A program made the translations under genes and the position numbers. A DNA stretch of 64,000 bases from Calliopsis andreniformis (Eukaryota; Arthropoda; Insecta; Hymenoptera; Andrenidae): NCBI RefSeq assembly GCF_051401765.1, contig NC_135071.1:15726961-15790960 (forward strand), read 5' to 3'. Below are positions 26,201 through 38,100 of the stretch, one piece after another (the first letter of the stretch is position 1; the number at the start of each line of letters is the position of its first letter). The notes beneath the pieces were generated by a model. That model was not told the DNA's origin. It searched no databases and worked only from the letters and a program-made list of their open reading frames with translations.

Positions 26201-28559
26201 CACAGTTGAAATGGTTGAAGCGTCGTTTACACTTCTGAATCTCTTATGAATTTTGAAATCCTTCGAAGGGAGTCGAAGATAAAACAAGCTTGCAGTATGC
26301 ATCCCTTTCGGACCTTGTTTTCGTCGGCAACAATTTTCGATAAAATCAATATTTACGATCCGCCTCTGTGTGTCTCTGTGCGCGCCACGCGAGTGGTCCA
26401 CCCCGCGCGCGCACACGTCCACACCGCTGTGCGTAGCCCGTTTATAAAAAATTTCCCCCTTCGGTGGAAACGTAGCCTTTGTACCCGTGCGCCATGTACA
26501 TACACTTTATATACACTAACAATATAATATCCTATGTAACCCTACGGACGTTAAAGCGGATAAGATCACTTTAAGTTCTCCCTCCATCAGCCCCGTTGAT
26601 TACTTCGTGGTCTCTCGGTGGCCCTTAAAATTCCTCCAGCCTCTGACTCGATTCAGGGGTGGTTACAGTGAATCTCCCCTCCAGTCGTCCATATTTGCGT
26701 AGTCGGTTCGTGAAAGGAGTCTTGCGTCGCTCGGTTTCTTCTTTGGCTCAAGGTCTGATGACTGCTTGTTGACAGTGGAAGTTACTTATTGGAGGGGTAG
26801 TATCGCGGGGGTTGCAGCCACGAAGCGATGAGTGTGTGAAGGAAGAATGGAGTTCACACTTTTTAAGAGTTCTTGGGACAGATAATAAAAGGGTAGAATT
26901 TCAGGTTCCTCGGAGTTAGTGTTCTTTTCTACAATATTTAAGAATACTGTTCTTGGAAATCATTTCTTTAGGGGTTGATGAAACTTAGACAGAATGTTCG
27001 TACTGCTTCGTGGCTACAGAGTTATCTTTCAGCCTACGGTACGTTAAAAACGGCTCCACAGGGAAAGTATAGAATTTCAACTGTTTCTCATTCCATCAGC
27101 GGAGATGTAAGAACTGGGTCGCGAAGGGTGTATCAGATACTACGGGGGTTGAACGTGACCAGGGACAGGTCCCCTCAGAACTTAAATTTTTAATTAGGGA
27201 TGCAACGGTTCGAACGACTATACAGCACCTCCAGAGCTTCCCTAATGGTGGCGAGACACCCCCTGACTTTTCATCCCCTCGCCACCCGGAGCGAACTTAA
27301 AACTTACTCGGTGAACACGACGCGTTGCGTTTTAACGCAAAAACCGCTAACTTATTACCTAAGGATCGGCGGGAACGTGGCGCGGTCCATTGTCTTCGAA
27401 ACTTCACTGTGCTCGTCCACCTTAAGAGCCACCCTCGCTCAGGGGAGACGTTCTCCACGCGCGTTCACCCTCTTCTTACTTACACACTTCCTTTGTGCCT
27501 GTCCGCGTCCTTCTTCACGAGGTATACAGAGATAAGATGGAGTTCGTGTGTCGAATATATATTTAAATATTAAGAAAAAAGTTTTCAGGCACGCAAGTTG
27601 GGCAGGGGAGCAGCCCGCAGCGAGTGGAAGATGGCGTCCGTACCTCTGAGTCCCTCCTACCTTTCCGAAACTTCGTGACGTTACCCCCTTTCGGTGTGTC
27701 TGTGTATGTGTGCACCCTTCTTTCCTTTAATAACGAAGACAGTCAATCGGGAAGAGGATTGGACCCGTTGTTTATGCTACTGCGAGACTTTCATCTGCGA
27801 TTATAAAAGTGAGCGAGATGGTTCAACTATCGGCGGCTGTCTTGATCCCCTAGTTTTTAGATCTGTGGAAAAGATCGTAGAAATGAAGTCTCTATCCGCT
27901 ACTTCAGTTTTTATTTAAGAATGAGGGTCAATTAAAAATAATGGCCTTTAGGTCAGCATTTTGTTGAGGAACTTTGTCTAAGCCTGCTGCTCTGAGATTT
28001 CAATCTACTCGAAGATACTAAATACAGTATTTCCTTGCTACACGTGGTACCACGTTTCTAATATCAACTCATGTACTAGCCCTCTATAGAGCAGTACAAA
28101 TGAACCTCGTTTCCCCTAAAGAATTCTAAAGATATTGAATACGAGCCTAGGGAACACTGTACCCAAGTCTCTTCTGCCAGCAGTCTCCAGCAGGCTCAAG
28201 TCAAGATCACCATTCTTTCCAGCAAGTCTGTCCAAGCGGACATAAACTCACTCACACCCTTCTCACCCTTTACACAAGACCAATCCTCCGAAAGAACGTC
28301 TTCCCAGGGGAAGACCTTCCAACCCCACAATCCACCCTCCGCCGACGTTGAACCCTCGTCTAGCGCGATTCAAGAGACATCCGCGACTGCCGACCTCGCG
28401 ATCCACCGATGGACCTGTGTAAGCTTCCCGACCCCGAGTAGTGTACAGAGTGTTTAACCGATCGCGTGGGAGGGACTCGAAAGGTGTACGGGCGTCGCGG
28501 GCCCTGGACCACGTGGGTCAGGGCCCTTAGTACGAGTGCTGCGGCTGCAAAGACGAGAC
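17237..28559. other. Long gene-poor region, possibly including the SK 3' UTR
   Basis: No recognisable protein gene in 11.3 kb. The first few hundred bases should be the 3' UTR of the AKAP17A-like gene; AATAAA occurs at 17443-17448 and 17612-17617. The right part is directly downstream of the SK stop codon on the minus strand and may be a long 3' UTR, as often seen in neuronal ion-channel genes. AT-dinucleotide stretches occur near 22390-22490 and 24510-24640, and AAT-rich sequence near 21035-21100. Many short open frames on both strands have no recognisable domains and I treat them as chance. Confidence 0.4.
25363..25610. repeat. Diverged 127-bp tandem duplication
   Basis: AGAAGCCTC followed by a similar string occurs at 25371 and again at 25498. 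The following text (TTTATAATT..., AAAATAA...TATTGTTTGA, TAAAGT.G.GA.CTAAG) matches along about 115 bases with many substitutions and small indels. It looks like an old local duplication. Confidence 0.6.
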
Positions 28560-29123
28560 TCAGCTGTGTGGAGACGTGTCGGACCCCTGGCTGTTGCCCA
28601 GTCCTCCCATTCCTGGCTGCGAGGTGAGCCTGGTGGCCGACTGGGAGGTGGTCGTCGTGCCCACCGTGGAATGTGCCAGGTTCGCGTGGTGTTTGCCTGT
28701 CTCGGGCACCAGGTGCGGCGTTCGGCTCGAAACTGGCGGCAGGACCGGGCTGACTGGCCACGGGTGGGTGCTGGGCGCGCTGGGCACGCTCCTCGAGTGC
28801 GGCAGCAGAGGCGAGTTCGACAGCGGATGGTGCACGTTGCTGCCAGAGATGCCCATCGAGAGGCTGTTCCCCGTCGTCACGCCCCCAGCACCGCCAGTCG
28901 TCACCATCGCCACCGCGGTGTCTGGGTGAAGGAAGTTGCGACGCTGCTCCATGCGGGCCAGGCACTTCGTCAGCTCACCTGGCAGCAGCTCCAGCTGACC
29001 CTGGAGGCCGGTCAGTTTCTCTTCTAGGCCGATCAGCCGGTCCTCCAGGCCCACCAGGCGCTCCTCGAGGGCGTCCTGACGGGTGCTCATGTCTGAGACG
29101 ATCTCGTAGACTGTGTTCTGCGT
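28560..29123 (-). CDS. SK: SK last exon: C-terminal coiled coil and proline-rich tail
   Basis: Acceptor at 29124-29125; begins [17 protein letters not shown] in phase 0 and ends with TGA at 28560-28562 after SPHS. It encodes a Leu/Glu heptad-like stretch ([20 protein letters not shown]) that may support subunit assembly, then [13 protein letters not shown] and a Gly/Ser/Thr/Pro-rich tail with [11 protein letters not shown], a block also present in the fly channel. It is GC-rich relative to its surroundings, which opens long spurious frames on both strands. Confidence 0.93.
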   Translation of the reverse strand, partial: TQNTVYEIVSDMSTRQDALEERLVGLEDRLIGLEEKLTGLQGQLELLPGELTKCLARMEQRRNFLHPDTAVAMVTTGGAGGVTTGNSLSMGISGSNVHHPLSNSPLLPHSRSVPSAPSTHPWPVSPVLPPVSSRTPHLVPETGKHHANLAHSTVGTTTTSQSATRLTSQPGMGGLGNSQGSDTSPHS

Positions 29124-32100
29124 CTGGAGGCCGCGGGGAATGAGTTAGTTAGAAGCTGTGCGATGAGGGAGGGCTGAGGAGGAGGAGGTGGGAGGTTAGT
29201 CTTGGAGGACCTTGGGTTTGCTGTTGACTTGGACCAGAGTATGGGTAGGGGAATATTGCCCCTTCCGTTTTAGTGAAAGGTGTTCAATGTCTGCTGTCTG
29301 AGTTGAAACTTGTAAGTCAGACATTTTGGATGAAATTTTGCAGATCTCTAAAAGAGCCCAAAATATTCAACACTTAACACCTATTCTGTTAGTTTTCTTA
29401 ATTTCTCAAAAAAGAAGATAGTCAAAGCATTAAAATATCTACTTGATCCAAGCTAGCAGCAAACTCAACACCTCCAGGGATTTAGTCCGAGGACCTCCGC
29501 GATCAATACACCGTGAAGTGATAGAACAAACACAATAAACTGTAAAATTTTTGCAAATGAAAGACACAATCGATTCTACCAGGCTCTTCTGCAGGACAAT
29601 TCCCAAACGAAGGGTTTGTCCATGGGCACAAAGGGCGGTTGATGGATAGTCGCGATTGAGGCGCGAGACAATGTTTCGTCGACGCGACCAACCGGGGAAG
29701 TTTAATTGAATCCCGAGTTAGTCGCGGATGGGGATGGTACCTTGGCCATATCGGTGATGGTATTGGCATTGTCCATTAATTTTCGCTGATCCATCTTGAC
29801 TTTCCTGAGTCTGAAAGTTTTCGTTACGCGTGAGGATGTTAATTGTCCCCGATTGTTGTCTCGGTTAATGGGTGTCAATCGAAAAGTCGTATAGCGACTT
29901 ACGCGTAAATAGCCAAAAGAAATTTCCGCTGATGCGTTCGAACGCGTCCAGGATTGACGCGCTTCACCAGCCTGGTGTGCTTGTAAATTAGCCACGTCTC
30001 GCGCAGCACGTTCGCCGCGGCGTTTTTCAACTGAAACAGAATATCGGCAGGAGGATTAAACTTTCTGGGGCTGATGCTCCAGTATCGACACAGTTCGAAC
30101 TTGGACCCGGTTGCTTTCAAATCGTTATTGATTAAACTAATCATGTACTAAATCTCCTGTGCCCTTAGGTGCTACTAGTTTGCGTCTTGTATATACTTTT
30201 GTCTTGCGTTTTGTTTGTGCAGTCAATTCTTTAGTGCATAACAGTGGTGATTGAATCAGATAGTGTGCAGTAGTTTTCTTGTGGTTGCAGTGTTCGGAGA
30301 ATCTATTTCGCTAATTTAGTGGCAGTAGTAGGGTTTGTTCAGCTCTTACCTGGTCCCTTTCCTCTATTACGTTAAACATCACTGAAAATTTATATATTTG
30401 CAACAATTTTGGCATTATTTTGTGGAACAATTGAAGGGTCGAGATGATTCAGGAATGAAAATACTTTTTTTTTTTTCTCAATCAGAGGGGATGGTAGATA
30501 TTTCTTTAGAAGATTGAGAGAGAAAGGTTTTTCTGGGAACGATATACACTTCCTTTTTTCTGGATTTTCTTACCAATGGCTAATTCAAGTTCCGGAACTG
30601 CTGATAAGAATTCAATACCTTTAAATCGTGATAAAAGGAGTTCAATCCTGGAAACGTCCAGTAATCGGAAAATCGTTGAGAGGAGAGATCGAAAGCGCGT
30701 TTGTCTTGATGAAAAGTGAGTCTACGAACTCGGGAGTTGTCCCGGGAACAGAATAGCATACGCTTGCCACGTTTAAGCGACATTTCTACATATGCAATTA
30801 AACGATATGAAGTACATTTACAATTTAGATTACACGTTTAATTATGCGACACTAATCGCTGAAATCACGTTCCCAGTTCCCATATGCGCAATTCGCAACA
30901 CGTGCGCTTAAAGCCGCTATCTCACGTGTATAATCTATGGCATAAAAATAAGTATACATCTGAAGTGTCTAAATAGAATTATTTTTTAATTGCAGGTAGC
31001 ACGAGAAAGATATCTTATTCTCGATCACAAAAAAAGAATTTTAATCCTGACTTGCATTGTAGATTTCACACGTGGGAATGTAGCTTAAGGCACTTTTTCA
31101 GCTTACAATACATCTACACAATTTTTTTACATTTTTCCATTACTGTATACTCTTCAAATTCCCTAATTCTCTAATTCCTCAAATCTGAAATGTGACTTTA
31201 CCTATGTCGATTGCTCACAGCTAAGTCCGCGAGGTTTATAAATATCGCAAGCTTCTACTTAATTCAGTAGCTCCAGTCTTCGATCCAGAAGTAGAGTCTG
31301 TCGTTCACATACCGTTTGTTAACTGTAACAAGTCTGAATACTTCATAGGCTCTCTAGACGAGTGCCTCTCCGCCAGTTAATCGACTCGAAATTTCCTCGA
31401 GACTCAAAAAGAAACCAAGAACACCCCATAACGCGAGGTTTGCATTAATCACACTTGGACTCGAATTTTCCAGGGAATCGAAAACGATTTTCTAGCTCGG
31501 TCGACAGGGTCCAGTGTCCCTTGCTGGTTCCAGTTTCTTTCCCTCATTTTTCATCCTTTTTTTCGACTGCCGAGCGAAAGGTTGATGCAGCCTTTGTCTC
31601 GTGAGATGCGATTCCCTAGTTCGAGGGTTGCTCTGGTCAGCCTCGGCCGCGATCGATCGCGACACTTGGGCCATCAGGAACGGATAAAAATGACAATGAC
31701 GTATTGGACGACTCGGTCGTTTCGAGTCTGACGAGGAAATACGAGCGGCGCCTTTCTCTGGGAACGTGATGACGGTCAACGTTGAGTTTCCTCGAGCAGA
31801 GGACTGTTACAAATGAGTTTGATTAAAATCGATGGCTACTGGATCAAACGATACATATTTTGAACTATAATTTTTGTGGAAGGCACTGTCGTTCTTCGAT
31901 TGCCGAAACGTTTAATGGCTCGAGGAATTTGATTGCCTGACCAAAGCGCTGTTTTACTACTCTGATCTCCGCTGTATAACTTTTCTGTTTAATTGGAAGC
32001 CTGAATCGACTGTTGAAACAATTTTTATACCACTGACTTCAAAGTAAGGTATATCAGCTTTTTATTAGAGCCGCCGTTTTATTGTAATTTATTAGAAACA

Positions 32101-35100
32101 TTGATTTATCGAGGGACGAATTCAACTGCCTGCGAAAACCACTGCTTTACTACTGATCAGCACTGAATAGCTCAGTTCCTGAGGAACTCCGTTTCAAAAT
32201 TCGCCTGATTGCTATTTTAACCTGATTTAATATACAATTTTTCTTAAACGTCGTATACTTATAACAAATAAACGCGACATAAGAACATTTCACGATTATG
32301 TCTCACAAAGAACATTTCACATATCAAGACACATCGTGCTGGTCACGTGAAAATACAAGTCTCGTGGGCTGCCCGTCAACTGTTGGCCACGTAAAAGCTA
32401 CGGTGCTATCCTGCGAGGAAAAATGTCGCTATATTCCTTGAAGCTTGTTCTATAAGCTAAGTATTTTTTCAAAGACATTCCGCGAAAGGGTCCAACGAAA
32501 AAGATGCAAAAACCGAATATCAAGATTGAAGTTTCTACTGTAATAAAATGCATTCCACAAATTCTGCACTTTGTTCAACGTTCTAAAAATTTTGCAGACA
32601 GCCCAAAAAAATACAAGGACAATTTTCTTCTGCCAGAACGAAGCCTCGCTGCACTCTTGCGCGGCTGACAGTTGGTGGACAGTCCACGAAGGACTGCCAT
32701 CGACAACCACGGTCACAGGAGCGGTAGCAGAACACGTACGTTGAAGGAAACGATCCTCGCAAGATGTACGAGCAGATGCGTCTTACCCTTTTCGTTAATT
32801 GCGTATCCATCATAAAGTTATGAACGTGCTTCTCCGCCCTTGTGAGCTCGAGCTTCCTGGAAACAACCGCCACCAGCAAGGCCGTGCATCCGGCTCCCTA
32901 AAAACACCGTGAAACGTACCTGTGAACTCGAAGCTGCTATCCGTTATACATTTAATTACGTGACTAGCAGCCGCATTAATTACGAACTAATTTAATTCAA
33001 TCTTCAGAGTTTCCCTGCCGCTACAACGTCCGCCTGTAAACAAGAAACAGACTATGGTTGTCCATTGCGTGGCGCCCAGAGCTGTTCCTGTAGTTCGTGA
33101 CAGTTTTGACCACTGAGTAATTTTGATTCACTGATTTCAGATTGATTTACCGAGAAATTATACTTAAACAGATTTTGATAGTGTTTAAAGTTTAGTGAAT
33201 TTTATTTGAATTGCTTGAATTTGATTACTTAAATTTAATTGATTTTTTAAGATACATTCGAATGAGAGATATTCTTACTAGCCATACTTGAATTCTTTTC
33301 GAGTATTTTCTGGCTACTTCAATTCTTGACTTGGCTTCAATATTGTACTCAAACAGCTCTGGCCTGCACAGTCTGTTACAACAATAATTTCCTCACAGTT
33401 CGTTACATAACAAATTCCTTTTATCGCCAGCCATTGTCACTTTATTATCAAGTCACATTGTCACTTATAATCGAGAGCTGAATCGCGAGATCTGCCTCAG
33501 CCTCTTTTATTATCAGATTCATCCTCTCGAGCAACCCCTTCTGAATCGCTAAAAGCAACACTTTTTCATTTTCCAGTGAATTTACCGCGTTTCGAATAAC
33601 GAGTTCTCCTCCCCAGACTACTTTGTCTCGATTACAGACTACTCTTTTCTAAATCGCAAACTAAAATTACATTCACGACGTGCCGCAGCATCTCGAGCAA
33701 ACACTGTCTTCTGTATCGACCGCAATTACAACTAAAAATCTAATTAATCAACTACGAGAAGTGAGCTATCCTATTCGACTATTTTTCTATATTTTTCATT
33801 CGTTTGTATCTCTATACCATTTATCTACATTTTTTCTGAACTCGTGTACAAATTACACCAATGAGTTTCTAAGATCGTTCTCTCAGATGAGACGAGTATG
33901 AGGGCGACGAAAGCAAGTAGTTGCGAATACTGCTCGGCTTCTATGCCAGCGGGTGTCCTCATTAGCCAGAATTTCACGGAAAATTGGGCAGGAGGGTGAC
34001 TAAATCGGCTAACGATTCACGGTTGCAACCCTTACATCGTCGAATCAGCGCAGAGTAGGCAGTAACAATAAGGAACCGGAGTATTCCCAATGGCGGGATT
34101 AAACTAGCGTTCGTGACGAAGCGTCTCTGTAAGTGCACCGTAATTCGATGGCATTGGTGCGCTCGCTAAACCCTAGTTTCGCAGTATTAAAGTTTACGCT
34201 GCTTCCGACTCGAGCACGTTTCCGTCTAACCTTTTTAGGGGCCGCTTGAATTTAATCGAAAAGGTAAATGTTTAAAGAGACGAAACTGTGTTCTGTTCCG
34301 ATCTATAATTTCAGAGAAATGTTGGTAGAGTAATGGATTAGCTGGAAATTAGATGGAATATTCTTTTTTAGGAGGGCTCAAAGTTAATCCTCGTGAAGCA
34401 CAAATTGAAGGTGCGTCTGTGGAATGTGGGACCTTCAGGGAAAATTTTTATTTAACCCCAAGAGGACTTTTGATCATTATTTTTTTTTAGACACTTCAGA
34501 AATTTTATTGCTTTATTTTGATTGCTTCTCAGTTCTGAGTATTGCAATTTTTCTGTTTATTAGGTAAGTCAGGCCTGCAGAGAATTTCAATTTCTCGCTA
34601 TACTTTCGGAAGTGATTCAGAATTTGATGCTAGGCGTATGAAAGTGTACATCGAGTCGTCTTAGGGTTGAATAATCGTGCGTCGATTACCAACACGTCCT
34701 GTTGATGAACCTTCGCAATAGGAGCAAGCAAGGGACGCATACAAATCTCGGGCGAGGTTCCCCGAGTATTAAACTTTGAGTCTAGCCTTACCATTATTCC
34801 GGTGGAAACGGCTATACCTCGACCGCAGTACGTGTTGGGAACGATGTCGCCGAAACCGACGCTCAGAAATGTGATAGCAATGAGCCACATGGCATTAAGG
34901 AGATTCGCGTGCTCCTCGTCGTGGAACCTGGTGCCACAGAAGAGAAAACAGTGTGAAATATTAGGGAACGTTCAAGTGACGCTCACGAGCGAATTATCAT
35001 ATTTTCTACTGACTAACATTATCTTACTTAAACGCAGCCATTTGTATGCGACCTCGGCGTGAATGTTCGTACAAAAATTGTGCAATTCTAATTGTGCTGA

Positions 35101-38100
35101 AAATTCGACATTTTTATATATTCCAGGGATCTGGAAATCTTCTGAAAAATATTTTCTCTCCACTATTTTTGGAAGATGTACTTATCGTGATAATAATATA
35201 AGAATTTTAATATTACCATAAGGCAAGCTCGTCTGATAACATATGCTCCATTTTCACTTACAATACTCACTATTTTTCGCGTGTTGAGTTATTAAGAAAT
35301 AATCTTCAAGGAAAATATTTATACGTCTCTGGAAGTACTTGTGTAACATTCTAGTTTGCCTTCCGAGAGATTATTTTAAAACTTTGCGAAGTAGTTCACA
35401 GTAGAATAAACGCGTCTGACCACAAACACTTTTCTTCTGCTTGCACTCCTTACAATGCTTAACATTGGCATTGCTTCGTAGATTATTACACAGAAAGTTA
35501 CACAGGATAGCTACTGTTTCAGAAGAATAATTTTTGCATGTCTTCTAAGACATCAGTAAAAATTTTATAAATTACAATTATACATTACAAAAAAAATGAA
35601 CCTTCTTCCAAATTTCGAAACCCACATCACCTCAGGGATCACCGAATCAATTCTAAAGCTTGTTACAGTAATGCTACTGTTTTCAATCACGAGGTCCTTT
35701 CTACCTGGCGATATTCATTATCGGAAATCGAGCATCAAAATAATGGGCACGGATTAATTCCCGTCGTTAAAACGAGAACGCACTAATGGGATCGCGTTAC
35801 AGCAGATTCCTTTCAAGGTGATCCCTTTTACTGCCCATGAAAACTCCTAACTTCAACCGTTGATTGAATCTGTCAATTAAATCAGCTGGCCGCCTCCACC
35901 CCCGAAGACACTTCCGGTTCACCAATCCTCCGTCTTTAATCACCGCTGAAAGTAACTGTCACTCTTTTTAGCCTCGAATTCTCATTTTTTTAATTACCCT
36001 TGGGCATTAAATGTACGACTGGTTTAAAAGAAGACAGAACTGGGCGTACCACCCTCTTGGAGTAATTGGAATGATGATGACGACGGAAATGACGATAGTA
36101 AAATTTTTGGAAGCGAGCAGATAATGGTTGCCTCTCGTTAAATAAATTGGAAGAGAAAACGCGTGGGTCGTTATATTTTAAATAACCGTTTCAAATGAAC
36201 AAACACGAATGTTCGACGATATTAATGCATTATGAAAATATAGTTTTATAATTATTGAAATGTGGAGAAGCGAATGTGGGATTTATTATTATTATCACGT
36301 TGGTTTGCGACTTTCTGTCTCTATAAATTATTACTGTAAAATTGCAATATTTCGAAAGATGATTGAGACTGCAATACACATGGTATATTAGAAGACAAAT
36401 GTTGTTAGAAAATACGAGTACTGTGCACTGTTGGTTGGAAAGTTTGGAATATTTATTCAATAATACTCATTTGGTAATACTGTACAACAAAATATAATGA
36501 GAGCTAAATTAAGACAGTTATTTAATATTACATGAACTATACTCAACAAGGTAACATTTATTTTCCTTAATTTAGAAAATGACTCGAAACTTTCAGCCAG
36601 ATACACAGTACAAAATCAGCAAAATCTGAAGCAATAATGTAATAATTATCCCTTTATCAGAGAATGACAGACTAACGACAGGGAAGCTAATTATGAAGTT
36701 TAATTAAGTTTCCAGGGGTTTCCTACGTTAAAGTGTCGTAGAAAGGCATTTCTGTACCATTGACTTTTGCCTTCAACTTAAATTCCTTATCGACTATTTA
36801 ATTACGACAGAAACGATCGCAGAGTAGCCTCGAAGAAACAAGAAACTTCCTTTAGATGTTACTCAGAAAAGCGTATCGCCAATTGGAATTAAGAGTCGTC
36901 GAAAGAACACTCTTCGCGTTGTTCATAAAATACAGACGAGTAGTGGAATTGAAAAGAGTTATCTAGAACGAATTTTTTTTCGGTGAAAAACCTGAGAGCA
37001 GCCCATCGTCTGGCTCTTCGAGAGATAAGGAGACCATAATTTCTTCATTTTAGGAGAAGTCTCCCATAAATCGAACTCTGCACGAGAGACCTCGATCCCA
37101 TCGATATCGGTCGTGTTATTTCAGCGGCGAAATTTACAGTGTCTTTCGAACTTTACTGCCACATCGGCAAAGATCAGGATAAAATACAGACTCGATCGCC
37201 GTTTTCCACCTACATTGACGAGGTAAGGAGCGACGGGGAGCATTTGCCTGCGAATCTGTGAACCTCTGAGGGTCTCAAACGGTTCCCCTGTGCTTCTCGT
37301 TCGTAGAAAGAGAGAGTGTATTGGCTCGCCTGTCGAGTCTAAAATTCTAATTCGGCGAGAACGCCAGGGGAGATAACCAGAAAGAGAAACTGAATAAGAG
37401 GATATACAGGGTTGAAAAAGGGCACTCGATTTTACGACTGTTCTGGGAGCGATAGCCTCTTTCTTATCAAAGAATTTCGAGAGGAAAAGAGGGGAACAAG
37501 AAAACGAAGGAAGGAGGTCGAAGAGGTCTTATTACTAAAGAAAATCTTGAAAAATATTATTTACAGTAGATAATGATTATGGACTCAGTAGCCAAGCAGG
37601 GAAAAAAAATTCCCCCATTAAAACTGAGCAAACAAAGAAAAGAAAATCACATTCTCATTTTTTAAAGAGCAAGCTCCCCTATTTTTCCCAGATCTCGACT
37701 CAGCAAAACGAACGTTTTAATAACCTTGGCTTCAAGGTAGACGAAGCTCTCCAACCCTGTAGCCTCCAATCGACTCGCTCCCTTTCCTCATAAATTCACA
37801 AGGATCCAACGAGAAATCAGGAAGTCCTTGCGCAGCTAGTGCGGGCTTTCGTCGAGCAGGCAAAGAACAGGAAGTCGACTCTGCACAATACAACCCCTGT
37901 AACTGATTGAAAATTCAACGGGCCCATTTTGACTCGAGGCAGCGGAACCACTGCGCGCGATCGACGTCTCATTTAAGGGAAGAAGACCGGAAGACGACCA
38001 TTCATCGGGCAGGAAGAGGCCGAGAGAGGGAAACCACCATGGCTTCTCGTCGAGATCCGGTGGGAAAAGAAAGAATCTCGAGGATTCGTGGTTACTCGCG

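Noticed and set aside
28360..28965. Long minus-strand ORF of 201 codons overlapping the SK last exon
   Set aside because: It is another frame of the GC-rich SK C-terminal exon; the true frame shows family blocks ([17 protein letters not shown]) and the correct splice phase.
28536..29027. Plus-strand ORF of 163 codons opposite the SK last exon
   Set aside because: Antisense shadow caused by high GC, with no recognisable domain.
31910..32170. Possible tandem duplication in an SK intron (shared words near 31951 and 32144)
   Set aside because: Similarity is limited to one or two short words and could be chance in AT-rich sequence.
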